Made by a program: the position numbers and the translations under genes. From Lasiosphaeris hirsuta (taxonomy: Eukaryota; Ascomycota; Sordariomycetes; Sordariales; Lasiosphaeriaceae): 64,000 nucleotides of DNA. The stretch lies in contig JAUKUA010000002.1 of assembly GCA_030549175.1 (NCBI GenBank), positions 2,108,001-2,172,000 on the forward strand, given 5' to 3'. The notes beneath the pieces are model-generated. The model did no database searches, was not told where the DNA came from, and saw only the letters and a program-made list of their open reading frames with translations. Positions within the stretch are counted from its first letter, which is position 1. Every line of letters begins with the position of its first letter. Positions 43,520 to 56,670 of the stretch are shown one piece after another.

Positions 43520-45123
43520 ATGGCGAAATCCAAGATGGCGACCGCAAGCCAAATACTCTACTTCCTCGTCCACCCCAACCAATTGAAGGCTGTTATTCAA
43601 TGGTACGTGCCCCCCTCATCCTCGACCAGGTCGAATTACTGACCTAACCGCGCTCTACAGGAAGGTATGGCACGAGCCCGTACACAGGCGTGACCCCTCA
43701 AAAGAGACGGCCACAGAGAAGGCGTGCTTCTACTACCTTGAGCTGACCTCACGGTCATTCGCGGCTGTCATTCAAGAACTAAACCCCGAGCTCTTGATGC
43801 CGATATGCCTATTCTACTTGGTGCTGCGTGGGTTGGACACAATCGAGGATGATATGACGCTTGATATCAACGAGAAGGTGACGCTGTTGCGCAACTTCTC
43901 TGAACACATGGAGACGGATGGGTGGACCTTTGACAAAAATGGTCCCGACGAGAAGGACAGAGAGCTGCTGGTACATTTCGACGAAGTTATCGTCGAGTTG
44001 AAGAAGGTCAAGAGGCCATACTACGAGGTCATCAAGGACATTACCATTAAGATGGGCAACGGCATGGCCGACTACGCGTTGAAAGCTGAGAACGGTGACC
44101 TTGGCGTCGAGACGATCAAGGACTACGAGCTTTACTGCCACTACGTTGCCGGGTTGGTCGGCGAGGGGCTGACACAACTGTTTGTCGAGAGCAAGCTTGC
44201 CAATCCACAATTGCTTGTGCGAATGGACCTGACCGAGAGTATGGGGCAATTTTTGCAAAAGACAAACATCATCCGCGATGTGCACGAGGACTACGTGGAC
44301 AAGCGGCGCTTCTGGCCGAGGGAAATTTGGAGCAAGTATGTCGACACGTGGGACGACATGTTTCTGCCCGAAAACCGCAAAAAGGCCATGAACTGCAGCT
44401 CCGAGATGGTGCTCAACGCTTTGAAGCACGCCGACGAGTGCTTGTTTTACATGGCCGGCGTACGCGACCAGAGCGTATTCAACTTTGTCGCCATCCCCCA
44501 AACCATGGCCATGGCTACAATCGACCTCGTCTTCCGAAACCCCCGTATCTTCGACAGCCACCTCAAGATCACAAAGGGTGACGCATGCCAGCTCATGTCT
44601 GATTCGACACAGAACCTGCGCATAGTATGCGATACGTTCAAGAAGTACACCAGAAGGATACACAAGAAGAATGACCCGAGAGACCCGCATTACCTGGCTA
44701 TCAGCGCCCAGTGCGGCAAAGTAAGCCCTCATATACCCCTCTCCCCATGACGTCGTGCCCTGCTGACACTGTTCAATAGATTGAGCAATTCATCGAATCC
44801 ATCTTCCCTACCCAAGACCCCAAGAAGATCGAGGCGGGGGCGTTGCAAGAAGAAAGCGGCATGGGCCTCTGGGAGACCGCCGCTCTGGTGGGGTCTGCAC
44901 TTTTTGTTTTGCTGGCAATTGGTGGTTTGATGGTACGTACATGAAATCCTGTATCTTATCGCACGATTGCGCTAACCGTTCCCAGATTGGTGCTGCATGG
45001 TTTTTGGGTGCTCGATTCGACCATACTTTCTCAGACCTCGACTCCAAAGTCCGCGGGAGCATCACGACAACCATCACCAGCTTGGCTGGAGCTGTGCCCA
45101 CACTAGCACACGAGGAGCTATGA
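43520..45123 (+). CDS. ERG9: Squalene synthase
   Basis: Exons 43520-43602, 43661-44720, 44780-44932 and 44986-45123 encode about 477 residues, the fungal family length. The enzyme condenses two farnesyl diphosphates to squalene, the first committed step of ergosterol synthesis, at the ER membrane. Visible motifs: the first Asp-rich site [12 protein letters not shown] (~84-94), the [13 protein letters not shown] segment, the second Asp-rich site [20 protein letters not shown], and [22 protein letters not shown]-terminal hydrophobic segment ([21 protein letters not shown]) anchors it to the ER. The stop at 45121-45123 is in the last exon. Confidence 0.97.
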
Positions 45124-46325
45124 TTGTACTAATGAGGGCAGGGCCCAAACAGGGGAGCCATATGGCCTGTACACATTGTAATGACATGTATTTTCACTCA
45201 AGCGGCCACGACCAGGATTACTAGCGATACGGCGATATTATGCGGTTAGAGGACAGGAGCACAGCTGGCTCTCATGGTTCTGGTAATATACTATTTGCAT
45301 GGCTTTTGCTATACCAACACGTTAATTTGATGGTTTCTATTACCTTCGCCTTCTCCTTTTAGGAGATGGCGCTGCTGAGTTGAGCTGGGGGACAGGTATT
45401 TTTTTTTGGCACAGCCCCTTTTCTTGCTCAATTCTCTCACCTCCTTCCATCACCAGCAGAGATGTCTATATACTGAAAAGCACGGATGTCAAATTACAAT
45501 TCAGTCGCCCATCGCAAGACTGGGTTTGATGACTGTGGTTGCGCCGAAGATGTGCTGAAAGTAACCAATCATGCAAGTAGCCTGGTATCCGGGCAGGTTG
45601 TCGACCGAGCTCCCGAACTTCTCCGTGTGGGGGCTTGTTGATAGCGGATTGCGAACATGCCTACCTTATCATATTCTCTCATGCAAAAGCATCTATTGCG
45701 CCCTAATGCAGGAGTTTGCCCACGGACGAGGGAGGCTTGCGGGCCGCACGGTTTAGAACGCATCCTTGGCCAGGCTGGTACCGACCAGGGGATCTTCAAT
45801 TCCTGTGAGTGATTGCGTCGGGGTGTTTAATGCACATGTGGCCCGCATTGCTGCGCCGCCTGGTCGGTTATGGTGGCTGCGGACGAAGGATTCGGGGACT
45901 TCATTTGTTTCTGAGACAGTTTCACTCGCATTCCCGCCACTGCAGTGCCGCTCTGTTTGAATCTGAATGTCGAACATCAAATGTATATTCCAGAAAATGA
46001 GCAACTAGACAATATTGGCAATTAGCCCAAAGGGCTTATTTTCTCCTTTCGCGAAGAGCAGCCTGAATGTCAAAAAGTCCCACCACTTTCGCCAATAATG
46101 AGCTGTCAGAACAGATACAAACAGCCCAACTGTAGAAAGCAAGGCCGTTACCGACGTCGATGGCCAATATGTACAACATTTGAATGCCTCGAATGCTATG
46201 GTTCTATACACAGATATGTAGGAGCCCGGGTGCCACCGGGCCAATGTTTAAACCCAAACCCAAACCCCCAAACCCCCAAACTTCCATTTTCTTCGCTTTG
46301 TTCATTTATTTGATATGATGCTTGC
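45124..46325. other. Convergent intergenic region
   Basis: Between the 3' ends of ERG9 and the subtilase. Contains the CCCAAA repeat at 46249-46284. No gene seen. Confidence 0.45.
46249..46284. repeat. Degenerate telomere-like AAACCC repeat
   Basis: About five units of AAACCC or AAACCCC (TTTAAACCCAAACCCAAAC then two CCCCCAAA units), directly downstream of the subtilase stop. It resembles but does not equal the TTAGGG telomere repeat of most filamentous fungi. Confidence 0.65.
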
Positions 46326-47731
46326 TTAGTTCTTGTTACCGTTGTTGGCAATCAAGCTTGTCGTGCCTTGGACGTTGTTGCCCACGTTGGCACCTGTGGC
46401 GGCCGCTAGCTGCTTGATGCGGTTCGAAACGGCTGTGACGTTGGTGATACCCTCGAGAGCCATGAGGTAAGCCGCGAGACCGGCAATATGGGGGCTAGCC
46501 ATGCTCGTACCGCTCAGGGTGTCGGTTGCCGTGTTATTGTCAATGCCGACGCTGAGCACGTTGACGCCCGGCGCGAAGATATCGACGCCGGGGCCAAAGT
46601 TGGAGAAAGACGCACGGTCGTCGGTACGCTGGTCGATGGCACCAACGGTGATGGCAGCCTCGGCGGAGCCGGGTGACGTGTTGACCGTGTCCTGGTTCTC
46701 GTTACCGGCCGCCACGACGGGCACGACGCCGGCGTTGGCAATGGCGTTGATGGCCGAGTTGATGGCCCGTGAACGGGATCCGCCCAGTGACATGTTCATG
46801 ACGGCCTTTCCGGCGAGACCTCTTGCCGTAGCATTCTTGACAACTGCGTCATGTTAGCTTGCTTCTAGCGAGCGATCAAGAAACGGGGGAGGGGGGGGGG
46901 GCTTACCGAACTCCATGCCAGCCAGGACGCCAGAATTGGTACCACCACCGTCGGCGTCAAGGACCTTCACGGCAACGAGCTCGACATTTTTAGCTACACC
47001 AAATGTCCTACCACCAATAGTGCCAGCAACATGGCTACCGTGTCCGTTCTCGTCGGTGTCCTGGGCAATAAATGTGAGCAGGCTGGCCTAACGTTGACTA
47101 CAAAAGGGGGTACACTCACCACATCGTTGACAAAATTGGCTGCAAAGGTTGCCCGCCCCTCGAACTCGCTGTGCGTCGTCAAGATGCCGGTGTCGACAAT
47201 ATACGCCGTGATGCCTCCACCCGCGCTGCTGTCAAAGACATAACCCCTCTCCCCCGCCTCGGCGTGGCTAATGCGTGCCAGGCCGGTGGTTGCCGAACCC
47301 TGGGTGAGCTGGGCGTTCAGGCTGATGTAGGCGTCCTGCTCAATGTAGCTGACCTCGTCGGCGACAAATATTTCGGTGATGGTCCGGTCGTCAGCCTCGA
47401 GAGCCATGGCCCGCCACTTCCCCAACTTGAAGGGCGTGACGGCGGTCGAGAGGAGCTTCCCTGTCCTGAGACTGCGCTTGCCGATATTGCGTTTGGCTAT
47501 CGTAGACTTGACGCTGGCTTCGTGTGCTGAGATGACATCGTCGTCAAAAGTGTTGTCGTATACGACAATGTACCTCCCGACAACGGGATCCTTGACGTCC
47601 GGATTCGAGACGGGCACACCGAGGAAGTGGAAGTCGCCCTTACGGGGCTCTGGCGCAGGCGCCGCAGAGACACTCCAGCCCGCAAGCAGGACGGAGAGGG
47701 ACAGTAGTAACCGACCAGCCATGATAGGCAA
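46326..47731 (-). CDS. Secreted subtilisin-like serine protease (proteinase K type, S8A)
   Basis: Minus-strand exons 47120-47731, 46907-47060 and 46326-46843 encode about 427 residues. A signal peptide ([18 protein letters not shown]) precedes an inhibitor-I9 propeptide (~50-125, from GRYIVVYDN to VSYIEQDA) and a catalytic domain. The triad is Asp ~180 in AYIVDTGI, His ~211 in [13 protein letters not shown], and Ser ~369 in [18 protein letters not shown]. The oxyanion Asn is in VVAAGNEN. This is the layout of proteinase K, alkaline protease and cuticle-degrading proteases, released outside the cell to digest protein. A second Met, 9 bases inside, could equally be the start. The second intron carries a long G run (about 46888-46900). 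Confidence 0.95.
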
Positions 47732-50700
47732 TCTGCGTTCTCTCTATCGGTGGTCGAAAAAGGGTAGATATAAAAAGAGTGGATGGGCTGAGTCTTGGCT
47801 TCTACGAAGAGGTGGGGAGGGGGAGGGGAGAGGAGTAGATGTAGTTTATAAGAGAAAGTAGTTGAAGGTGCTGTAGGCTGGCTCTGCTACCGCAACACGG
47901 TCGAGTAGGTGAATGGGCGGGAGAGAAACGAAGGTGCTTCAAGCGACTAGTGCTGAGAGAATAGAATCGTCGTAAAGAACGGTATATGCGCAGCACAGGG
48001 AACGGAACCAAATAAGCGGGAGGTGAAGGCGATCAGGTATCGCCTTGGCCTGAGACAAAACCAACAAATAACAAGAAAAAGATAGGCTCGACACTGGCTG
48101 AACAGGGAGGGGGTACAGCTAGGTCGGTATTTAAACGTCAACGCATGAAGATGGGCGGCTCCATCGCGACCCCTTTTTCGGAAAATGCAGTTCGAGGCTC
48201 TGGCTGTTTTGGGGCCGGGTGCGACGTCGCCCTGCCGGTCCAGGGGGGTGGACGGGGGGCTTGACAAACGGCCCTGGCGGCCCAAAGCGGAGGCGCCCTC
48301 GCAGCCACTGGCTCCTTGGAATGCCAAGTCAAACAGCAGATCCCTGGGTTTGCCAAGGCAGGATAATCCTCCGCAAAGCCTGCGCGTCGGCACCCACTTG
48401 CTAGTTTCGCCATTCTATAGGCGAATAGCCCCTCTAAACCTCAAACGCTGCAGCGGTGCCAGATACAGCGTCCAGGTACCAAGAGAGATTGGTCGTCAGC
48501 GACTCGTCGGCTGCGGAGGTGGCTTCTGGCCGTTGCTATTTTCCTGCTCCCCAGGTCTCACCCGATCGGTTCTCGATCTCAAGGGACCTCTCGGCGCTCT
48601 CCGTTCCTCTCGGACAGCTGTCTCTCCGCGCCGACCAACCTGCTCTGCCGGCCTGCGTCAAGCACGTCAGCATATCAGCAGAGACGGATCGATCTCGTCT
48701 CCGTCCTGCAGCATACAGAGTGTGTAGTGTATTCACACACACGCAGCGACACGGACAGCCAGGAGACAGGGCAGGCTGCTCGGCGCATGACAGATCTCCC
48801 CCGATCTACTGCCGGGGGGCGGTTGTAGGCCGATGGCTGTCATTTGGAAGCACCGGTTACTTCAATGCAAACGTGCCGTAGACAGGCAACGCCTCATCTC
48901 ATGCGCGGCGGGCTGCTGGTTGTTGCTGGCTGCTGGCTGGTCGGTGTGTACGTGATCCCTGATTTCCCTACGCTACGTTGCACGGGTGCATTGCTCGTCA
49001 CACTGTTTGCTTTGCTGTTCGAGTGAGCTGTTGGGTGGTATCTGGCAGCATCAAAATACACTTGGCCGCGGCAAACAGACCCAACCTAGCTTCCCAGGGC
49101 CCTGGGGCCCCTGCAATCAACGAGGCACCGCGTCTCGCCCAATCGACGACAAGATGCTGTGGGGATTGAGGCTCAGGGACGCCCAGACCGTTCCGGGTTT
49201 ACAATGGTCGCTGGCAGACAGTGCTGTCACTCGTGGGCTTGGTGACAGCGGACGACAACCGGCCGGGGTGTTCCGGGGTCTTTGTGGACGGCCTCAGTCC
49301 GGAAGTAATTTCGAAGCAATATCTCTAGCTCTCAAGGTGCGACACCCAATGTCTTGCAGGTCGCCCGCATACCGCAATATACAGGTTTCTTTGGAATATC
49401 AAGCCATAGGGTGTTGGGCGACGGAGGAAGATGCAAGATGCGGGCTGCATCTCGGAAGCCGTCAGCGCGCGACATCTCCAGGATTGTGGGGGTGGCGTCC
49501 TGTCAGTGGTAACTTAGTGGTGCCATCCTCCGGCTCCTCCCTGGGGCTAACAACTCATGAGCGAATCTGGCCAATGCTGGGCTCTACGGGGAGTTAGTTA
49601 CCAACTGCAACGCTCGATACTGCTAGTAGAAAGAACCGAGCGGAGAGCAGGGCAGCTAACAGCGCATGCCTACCTAGTGTTAGCGCAAGGTTGCAGCAAT
49701 GAGAACGGCGCGACGACAGAAGCATCCAAAGCATGCTTGGATCTTGTGGTCTCCTGCAATATGTAGTCTGAAACACTCGTCACCTCCCTTGCCAGACGCC
49801 GCGGCGCGTTTCGCTGTTCCGCGAATGAAGCAATTAGCTCCGAAATTTGGCGATAGTTTCCACAATTTTCCCCTTCGAATGCGACTTTCTTAGAAGGATT
49901 GACCGTGCTCAAAACAATAGTCCAGCGCTCAGCCTAGCTGAATATACAGGCGAGAGGGAAGGTCGAGACGAGCGCGCCAAGACGTCGGGCAGCCGTGATC
50001 AGACTGCCCCAGTCCGACTAAAAGTAAGCGTCATCGACCTTCCCGTACGCGCACACTTGGGTCAAGCGAGTTTTATCGCGACCTTGCAAGAATCTCGGTC
50101 TCTCTGGTCCCTGGCGTAGTGTATATAGTACTGCTTTGGCTAGCCAAGACAATTTGCAGCGAAGCAAATAAGGACGTCAGACAAGCGACACATGCCTCGA
50201 TGTCTCGGCGTAAATGAGGCTCATAAAAGAGGGCAAAGCCGGGTTGCATGTGTCATCGAGTTGTGGAAGATGGAGATATGCCATTGGATAACGTGGTCGT
50301 CCTTGTTATCCTCGCCGCCGATGCCGTGGCTGGGCTACAGGTATCACCGTGTTGTTGGATAGTCGCGCTCCAACCTTGTAAGCTTTATCAGCCTGCACTG
50401 TGATTCGCCAGAGGTGGAGACGGACCATGTGGTTTGTTACAGGCGGCGCCGAGACTAGCAATGAGACCAACGGAACCACGCGAGTTTGAGAAGTTCGACC
50501 CGGGCTCGGCGGCACATCTCGTGGCTGGCGTGGTTAGAGCTGCCGGCGAGCGCGCTCCAGCGTTGCCCCAAAACCTTTATTAATCCCAAGCACGTACGCC
50601 CTCACAAGACCAAATGGCAACACACCAGAGTTTCGGTCAGAGCGAGCAACAGGCCTGCGAGGTGGCTCTAGGATGCACCATGTGTATGTACGCCACCATC

Positions 50701-52220
50701 CCTGCTCGAGCGTTGCTTCGTGCCGAAACTCTCAGCATCAGGCCTGAGGCGAACGGTCAGCGGGGAGCACAGGCCAGAAGACGATGAGTCTCCATATTCA
50801 ACAGCTCCTCGAGGCGCTTGATGCTGGCTTGAGACCCCCGCATATTACTGGCTGTATGCAGTTTAGTAATCGCGTCACACCAAGCTAACCCCGCAATCGC
50901 CAGATGGGATGGGGCGTTGATGTCCTCATACGTAAGTCATTCATGATGAAGAGACCATCTTCGCGACAATTCCAGCGGCGGAAAGGCTGCTGGGTTGGTC
51001 TTTTCGTATCTCTGCCTGCGCAATCCAAATGGGCTTGTCGAGGAGAAACGGTGGGTATTCATGCACGAGAGCTCGGCTGGGAGACTTTAGGGGGGTTGGA
51101 TACCTAGTACCTAGGTAGCAAGCGATTTACTGGGTGCAGTGACGCAGTGACGCTGCTGACTGCTGGTGTGTCCGTCTGCCTCGTCCAGGATGAGGCGGGC
51201 CCGAATCGGGTGCGCAGCCCAGCCAGCCCCAGACTAGGTAGCCCAGCAATTCGGAAGTGGCTTGTCGGCTTTCCAGGTTCTGCCATCTGGCAGGGCTCGA
51301 GCTGGGCTGCAGGCTGTAGTTGGTGTGGGAGGCAGGTGAGCGCAAGCCGATGCAGGCGAGTGGGAGGCTCGGGATGGTGGGAGACGAGTGTGGGAGGCGG
51401 AGAGCAAGTGTGTGTGTGTGGTATAGGAGCGATTCCCTTGTGGCTCGGGCCAATTTACGCGGTCGGCGGCTGTGCAATTCTCGTCTCAAGGGCCAAATGA
51501 CACCCATTGATGAGCAAAATTCAAGATTGGTGCTGAGTCGACGACTTCCCCTCTTTTCTGGCGACTTGGTGCCAATTGTCTTGGGTCCTTTTTTCTCCCT
51601 CACGGCCGTCTCCAACAAGGGATGCCCACATTGTGACATCTGTGATTTTTTTTCTTTCGTTTTTTTTGCCCAGTCGCGACGAAATCCGACTGCCACGACA
51701 CATATTTATTGATACCCAATTCAACGAATCCAGCAAAAAGCCGCCCACACCCGTCCCCCTAGAACGCTCCACTGGCGTCCACTAAGGTAAGGTTGGCCCT
51801 CGGCGCGAGAGCCAACTCTAAATAATTGGACGCTGCGCAGCCAGTCCGCCAATCCCAACATCCCGCTCTCCAGCCAGCCTGACCCCGCGCCCATTCAACC
51901 CTTAACTCACGCGACCCCGTTGACGGCGTCCGCAAACAAAAACAAGAGGAGAGTTTGAGGGCCAACTGCGACGCTCGCACACAGGCTCCCAATCCATTGT
52001 TCCTCAACCAGGCCATCGGATATTGCCTAGGCCGCCACTGCGAGTGCAATCACCACTGCACCAGCCCAGCCTCCCTCCCCCCCCCTCCTCCCCCTGCTTC
52101 TCGCCTCGGGCTCTATCCGAAACGAACACCGTACACCCACACGGGAAATTCAACTCCTCTGCCATGGTCGCCGAACCACCCGACGACTGAACCTCACCTT
52201 TTTCGCTAGCCAGAGTAAGC
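47732..52220. other. 4.5-kb stretch without a supported gene
   Basis: Several chance frames of 60-200 codons occur on both strands (for example 48185-48727 and 48986-49597), without start, splice or family support. A short TACCTAGTACCTAGG element lies at about 51099-51116. From about 51780 the sequence turns C/A/CT-rich and seems to be the leader of the F-box gene. The left part includes the promoter of the subtilase. Confidence 0.45.
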
Positions 52221-54066
52221 ATGTCTCTGCCGAGAGTTCCCATGTTCCTCGAGAATGAACATGGCGGCGATTCGCTCGCCATCGAAATCGAGGCCCGCCT
52301 CCCCAGGAGCGACAGAAGCCCGTCAATACACGAAGATGATGGCAAGGCAACCGTCGAGCTCGCATCCATCATGACCACAACATCGAATCCTGTCTCGCCG
52401 GGGCCCTCAAGCCCCCCGCTTACCCAGGTTCGAATTCAAGACTTCGTGCCCCCAACCCGGCCGAGCAGCACACCCTTTCCGCAACCCGAACCCCGCAACG
52501 CCGACTTGCGCTTCCTCAGTTGTGCCCAAGATGCCATGATGGACTTGGATGAGCCAGAGCCCACCGACCTACTAGCGGCAGCGCCACCGGGCGAGAGCGT
52601 CGGCATGAGCCTAAACGACCTCCCCGCTGAGATCCACGAGTGCATTCTTGACCATCTGTTCGGCTTCCGTGTATCTCCCACATCCAAGAGCTCCATCATG
52701 CGCTGGGGCACGGCGTTGAGACATCCGAGGAGGAAGGAGCTGTCAGAATTGTCTCTGGTGAGCAGGGCGTGGAGGGTGCTGATTCAGGAGCGGCTTTACC
52801 GGCATATCAAATTAAAGGCCACAGTTGAGTCGCTGAGGGAGTCGTTCACGTACTTCTCGGGCCATCCTCATCTACGCTCGTACATCAAGCATATTGAGAT
52901 ATGGTTTCCTGTGTTCCAACCCAAGTATGGGCCCCTCGCACTGTCAACCGCCAATACGCTTCCCACCGTCACGGCCGACGGCTTGACCAATGCCTCCTAC
53001 ATTTTGCCCATCGACAATTGCTCGTTGGAAGAGGCGTTCTACTTTGTCGCCGAGTCCTTCCCAGAAGTCTGTGTCATGACGTTGGAGGGCGGAGAACGGA
53101 AAAAGGCGCCGAAGGTGAGGCACTGGATTCGTGGTACCGACGGGCGGGTCATGCCTAAAATCGATTCAGTCCGGACTCTTATTTGCAAGGGCCAGTGGAA
53201 TCTCATCCGAGGCGAGGACGATTTCGAGACCATCACCTCGGCCTTGCCCAACTTGCAAGAATGGCACGGTTCATACAGCAAACCCAAGTCTAAAAGCTAT
53301 CTTACCATGGCCGAGATTTTGGGAAAGCCCATGCGCCTGACGGCTCTAAACCTTTGCATTGAGGGGGACTATCGGCGAGAGTTGTCCTTTCCACCCTATT
53401 TTGTCAAGGTGTCGAGCAAGGTGCATTTCTGCTCTAAGCTGGCTTTCGCAGCCGCGTCGCCGTCCCTCGAGCATCTCTCATACACAGGAAGAGTCTGCAA
53501 GCAATTTTTTACAGACCTCATGGCCAGGCACAAGGACCCAAGAAACGCACGTCTCAAGTCCATCGACCTGACGGTCAAGAACTGCTGTCGCCAGGTGGCT
53601 CATTGGGGTGAGTCCGGGTCCGGAATCACCGACATGAATTTCATCGGTGCGTTCGAGGCTCTAGTTCTTGCCGGGATCCGGTCGCTCGGGAAGCTGAGGA
53701 ACGTGGAGTACTTGAGGATCCGATATGTTGATCTTGGTAAGTTATTCCTCTTACCTTTTACTGGATGTAGGCTAGAACAGCTGGCTAACACTCCATCTTC
53801 GTCTAGACTCCCCTGTACCTCCACTGAATCCATACTTCCTCATGCGTGACGGTTGGTGCTCGGGCGTTTGGAGCGATTCTATCATTTCTGAGTTGAACCG
53901 GGTCCGACCTACAGCACGCTTCGAGGACTTGGCCGAATCCTTTGGCTCGCTCGGCCTCACCAAAGACGGACGAATGACTATCAGTCCCGATTTCCCGAAA
54001 TCCAGAGCTTTGTCGCTCAAAATATCCAATTACGCGCTTCTGAGCGGCGGCATCTCGATAACATGA
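52221..54066 (+). CDS. F-box-like domain protein
   Basis: Exons 52221-53736 and 53807-54066 encode about 591 residues. The N-terminal ~130 residues are Pro/Ser-rich. The F-box lies at ~133-195: MSLNDLPAEIHECILDHLFG then LSELSLVSRAWRVLIQERLY, the Leu-Pro and terminal Trp/Arg pattern of fungal F-boxes. The rest is probably a Leu-rich repeat-like domain, common in substrate receptors of SCF ubiquitin ligases, with RELSFPPYF and LRNVEYLRIRYVDL stretches. The target is not readable. The intron is phase 1 with donor GTAAGT. The gene is tail-to-tail with GPI14. Confidence 0.85.
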
Positions 54067-54816
54067 GATCGCATCGGATGATATGGGGAGGGCTCTCTCG
54101 AAACCGCCCTACCGGAAGCAGTCTGCAATGCCGCAACCCGATTTAACTTTTACAATATCCTTTTGTCAGTTTCTTTTTGCGACGAGTCCCTTTAGAGCAC
54201 GGCGTTTGGTTGGTCCTGCAAAGTGGTTTTGCTTTCCAGGGGTAATCGGTAATAGATGGATGGGCTGGGGTAGGCGTCTAGGGCTCGAGTCTCACAAAAG
54301 GCATGGCATGTTTGTTACATCTGCTTGTGGTCTTTGAGCAAGAAGGTTGTATGTTGACCATCCCCCCCCCCCCCCCCAAAGACATGGACATGGTGCGGAG
54401 TTTGTACGGTTGGGAAAGAAAGAGTGTGTTCTTTTTTTCCTCGTTGCATCCAGGTCTGGGGGTTAACTAACGCATAGCACTTTGAGATGCAGAGATGAGG
54501 GCCTGCCTGAGAATGGCAAATATGATGATGTTTAGTAGTTGTAGGGAGGGTATTAGGAAATGGCGAAGTTCAAAATTATGCAACTCTTTTATGTAGCCAA
54601 GGCCTTGTTGGAACCATGTCTTAATGAACACAGTCGGGAGATAGATCACAGAATATGATAAATATCTGACTTACTTGGTGGTATATACTTGACTTGGTGG
54701 CCTTTCACAAACGTGAAGCTAGCGGGCGTGCATCACACATACACGACCAAGCATGCCTAGTACGATTCATCATAAACTGAAAATAGTACAGCGTGCTGGC
54801 CCTCTACCAGCGGGGA
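54067..54816. other. Convergent intergenic region with C16 tract
   Basis: No gene. A homopolymer of about 16 C lies at 54362-54377, in the region downstream of the F-box gene. Confidence 0.5.
54362..54377. repeat. C16 homopolymer tract
   Basis: A run of about 16 C, preceded by TGACCATC and followed by AAAGACATGG. Long C runs are often mis-sized in assemblies. Confidence 0.7.
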
Positions 54817-56302
54817 TTATAACACCCCAGGCTTGACCGAGACATCACTGATGATGATGCCCAATATCCAGCAGTTCACCAAGAAGAAGCCCAGCGATGC
54901 CAGCCAAAGGTCAGGCAGAAAGGTACTTTGCCCCAAAAACTCTAGCTTGTAGCCCTGCTGCAGCCAGAGCCCCTGAGATGCCACCCACAGCGCCAAGGCG
55001 GAAATACCCAGTTTCTTGTTTACGAGGAACGACGAACTGGGAAGATAGAGCGGGAGTAAGATCATATACCAGAGGAAGTACTGTCTCTGCCATTAGAAGA
55101 CGCACCCAGAACGAGCCACAGTAATGAACGTACCTGGCTGGTGCAGACTTTGTTGAAGGTGGCAAAGGCAAAGGTTTGTGCTAGCATGGCCGTCGGCAGG
55201 TCCTTCTTGGCTACAACAAACGGGATGATGACGCAGGCGAGGGTCAGCTGCGGTAGGAAGGCAACCGACTCGATGCGTAGGGCCGGGAGGCCGGGGAAGG
55301 CGGACGCGAGGTACAGCTGCGTGTTGTAGGGGCTGAAGTTGTGGCGATGGTCGATGCGCGTGACGTGGTGGAGATAGGTGTGTGTCAGGAAGGGTGCACC
55401 ATAACTGATGCTGATGTTAGATGGGAACTGGGGGGGGGCAGCGGGAGGATAGCCAGGAGTGCTTACATGCCGAACATGATGATATTCAGCCCGAGGAAGG
55501 TAACCAGGCTGACGACGGCCAGCCGGATCCGGGCGGGTGTGATCAATTTCATTATACGGTTGGGCAGTTTCGCTGGGGCCACGGCGCCAGAGCCAGCCAT
55601 TCTCTCGCGATCCATCCACCATACAATGGCAGGTGCGTAAATGAAAGGGTAGATCTTGAAGTGGACTCCGAAGCCAAGCAACAAGCCGGCGAGCGTCACC
55701 CGCCGCGCCATGACGGCCCACAGCAGCGCCATGACCAGAACGCCCAGCAGACCCTCAGAGCTCCCGCGCGTGCTGATGGTGGCAACCATGGGATTGAGCA
55801 GCCAGATGGCGGCAAACCTACGCGCCGTCGGAGCGTCCATGGGGCGGGCGTCTCCCCGGCCCATGGTCAGCACACGCTCGAGTAGCCAGCCAGCCACAAG
55901 GTCGGCGGCGGCAAAGAGGACCTTGCCGGAGTTGAAGCACACGGCGTCCCAGAACGGGCTTCCGGTCTGGTAGGCAGTCGGGAGCAGCAGCCAGGCTAGC
56001 ACGGGGGTGTAGCGGTAGGTCTCCCGGGCGTAGGGGCTCTGTCCGCGTGCGACGAAGCGCGCGGCATCGGTGAAGACGAGGTAGTCAATGTCGGTGTACT
56101 TGACGGGCGAGTTCGCGTCCTGCCAGAGGCCATACAGGAGGAGTACGATGCGGGAGAGGGCCGCCCCCAGGTAAAGAGGACGAGGGCCTTGGAAGAAGGC
56201 GGATGCGAGAGACGACGCCGAGGACGCCGAGGACGCGGAAGGTGCGACCGGCATCGATTTGAGTGCCCTGGAGCTAGTGCCAGCTGGTGCAGGGGTTTCC
56301 AT
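54817..56302 (-). CDS. GPI14: GPI mannosyltransferase 1 (PIG-M/Gpi14)
   Basis: Minus-strand exons 55467-56302, 55134-55404 and 54817-55080 encode about 456 residues. The ER enzyme adds the first alpha-1,4 mannose to GlcN-PI from dolichol-phosphate mannose during GPI-anchor synthesis. Visible: a lumenal DxD motif, YTDIDYLVFTDAA (~69-79), SPYARETYRYTPVLAWLL, FGVHFKIYPFIYAP, and THTYLHHVTRIDHRHNFSPY, all hallmarks of PIG-M. Many hydrophobic helices follow to the C terminus. The first intron is phase 2 within Ile; the second is phase 0. A Ser/Ala-rich N-terminal extension (~1-35) is fungal. It is divergent from the TRAX gene by 368 nt. Confidence 0.95.
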
Positions 56303-56670
56303 TCTCTCTTCCGCTCTTCCGTCGCTGTCAAATGTCTTTCAGACCCTACTCACCAACTTCGCCTCACCTCATCCAGATCGCTTCACTCCTTGGCGGCGCG
56401 CGTCGACTTCCAGGTTGTCGCCCGCAGCAAAATTGGGCCGGTACCACTTGAGACGTTGTTTGCGCCCGTCTCTCTCAATTCCCCCCGGCCGGGAAATTCT
56501 AAAATCCAGAGGTTGATATTCCTCGACGTTTTTCCGTCGGACAAATTTTGCAAGTTGGAACAGTGAGTGTCCTGAATTCAGCGCGCTGCGTGCCTTAACA
56601 ATTTCCCAGTGTCACACCCAGGCGTCCCCATATTTATCTCCAACCCTCACCATTAGTCACCTTCACAGAA
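56303..56670. promoter_or_regulatory. Divergent promoter, GPI14 / TRAX
   Basis: A 368-nt shared upstream region. No distinct element recognised. Confidence 0.5.

Noticed and set aside
43809..44732. 307-codon open frame antisense to ERG9
   Set aside because: It lies wholly opposite a highly conserved exon of squalene synthase. A shadow of codon bias.
48185..48727. 180-codon frame in the subtilase upstream region
   Set aside because: No domain, no splice support and a G/C-rich chance composition.
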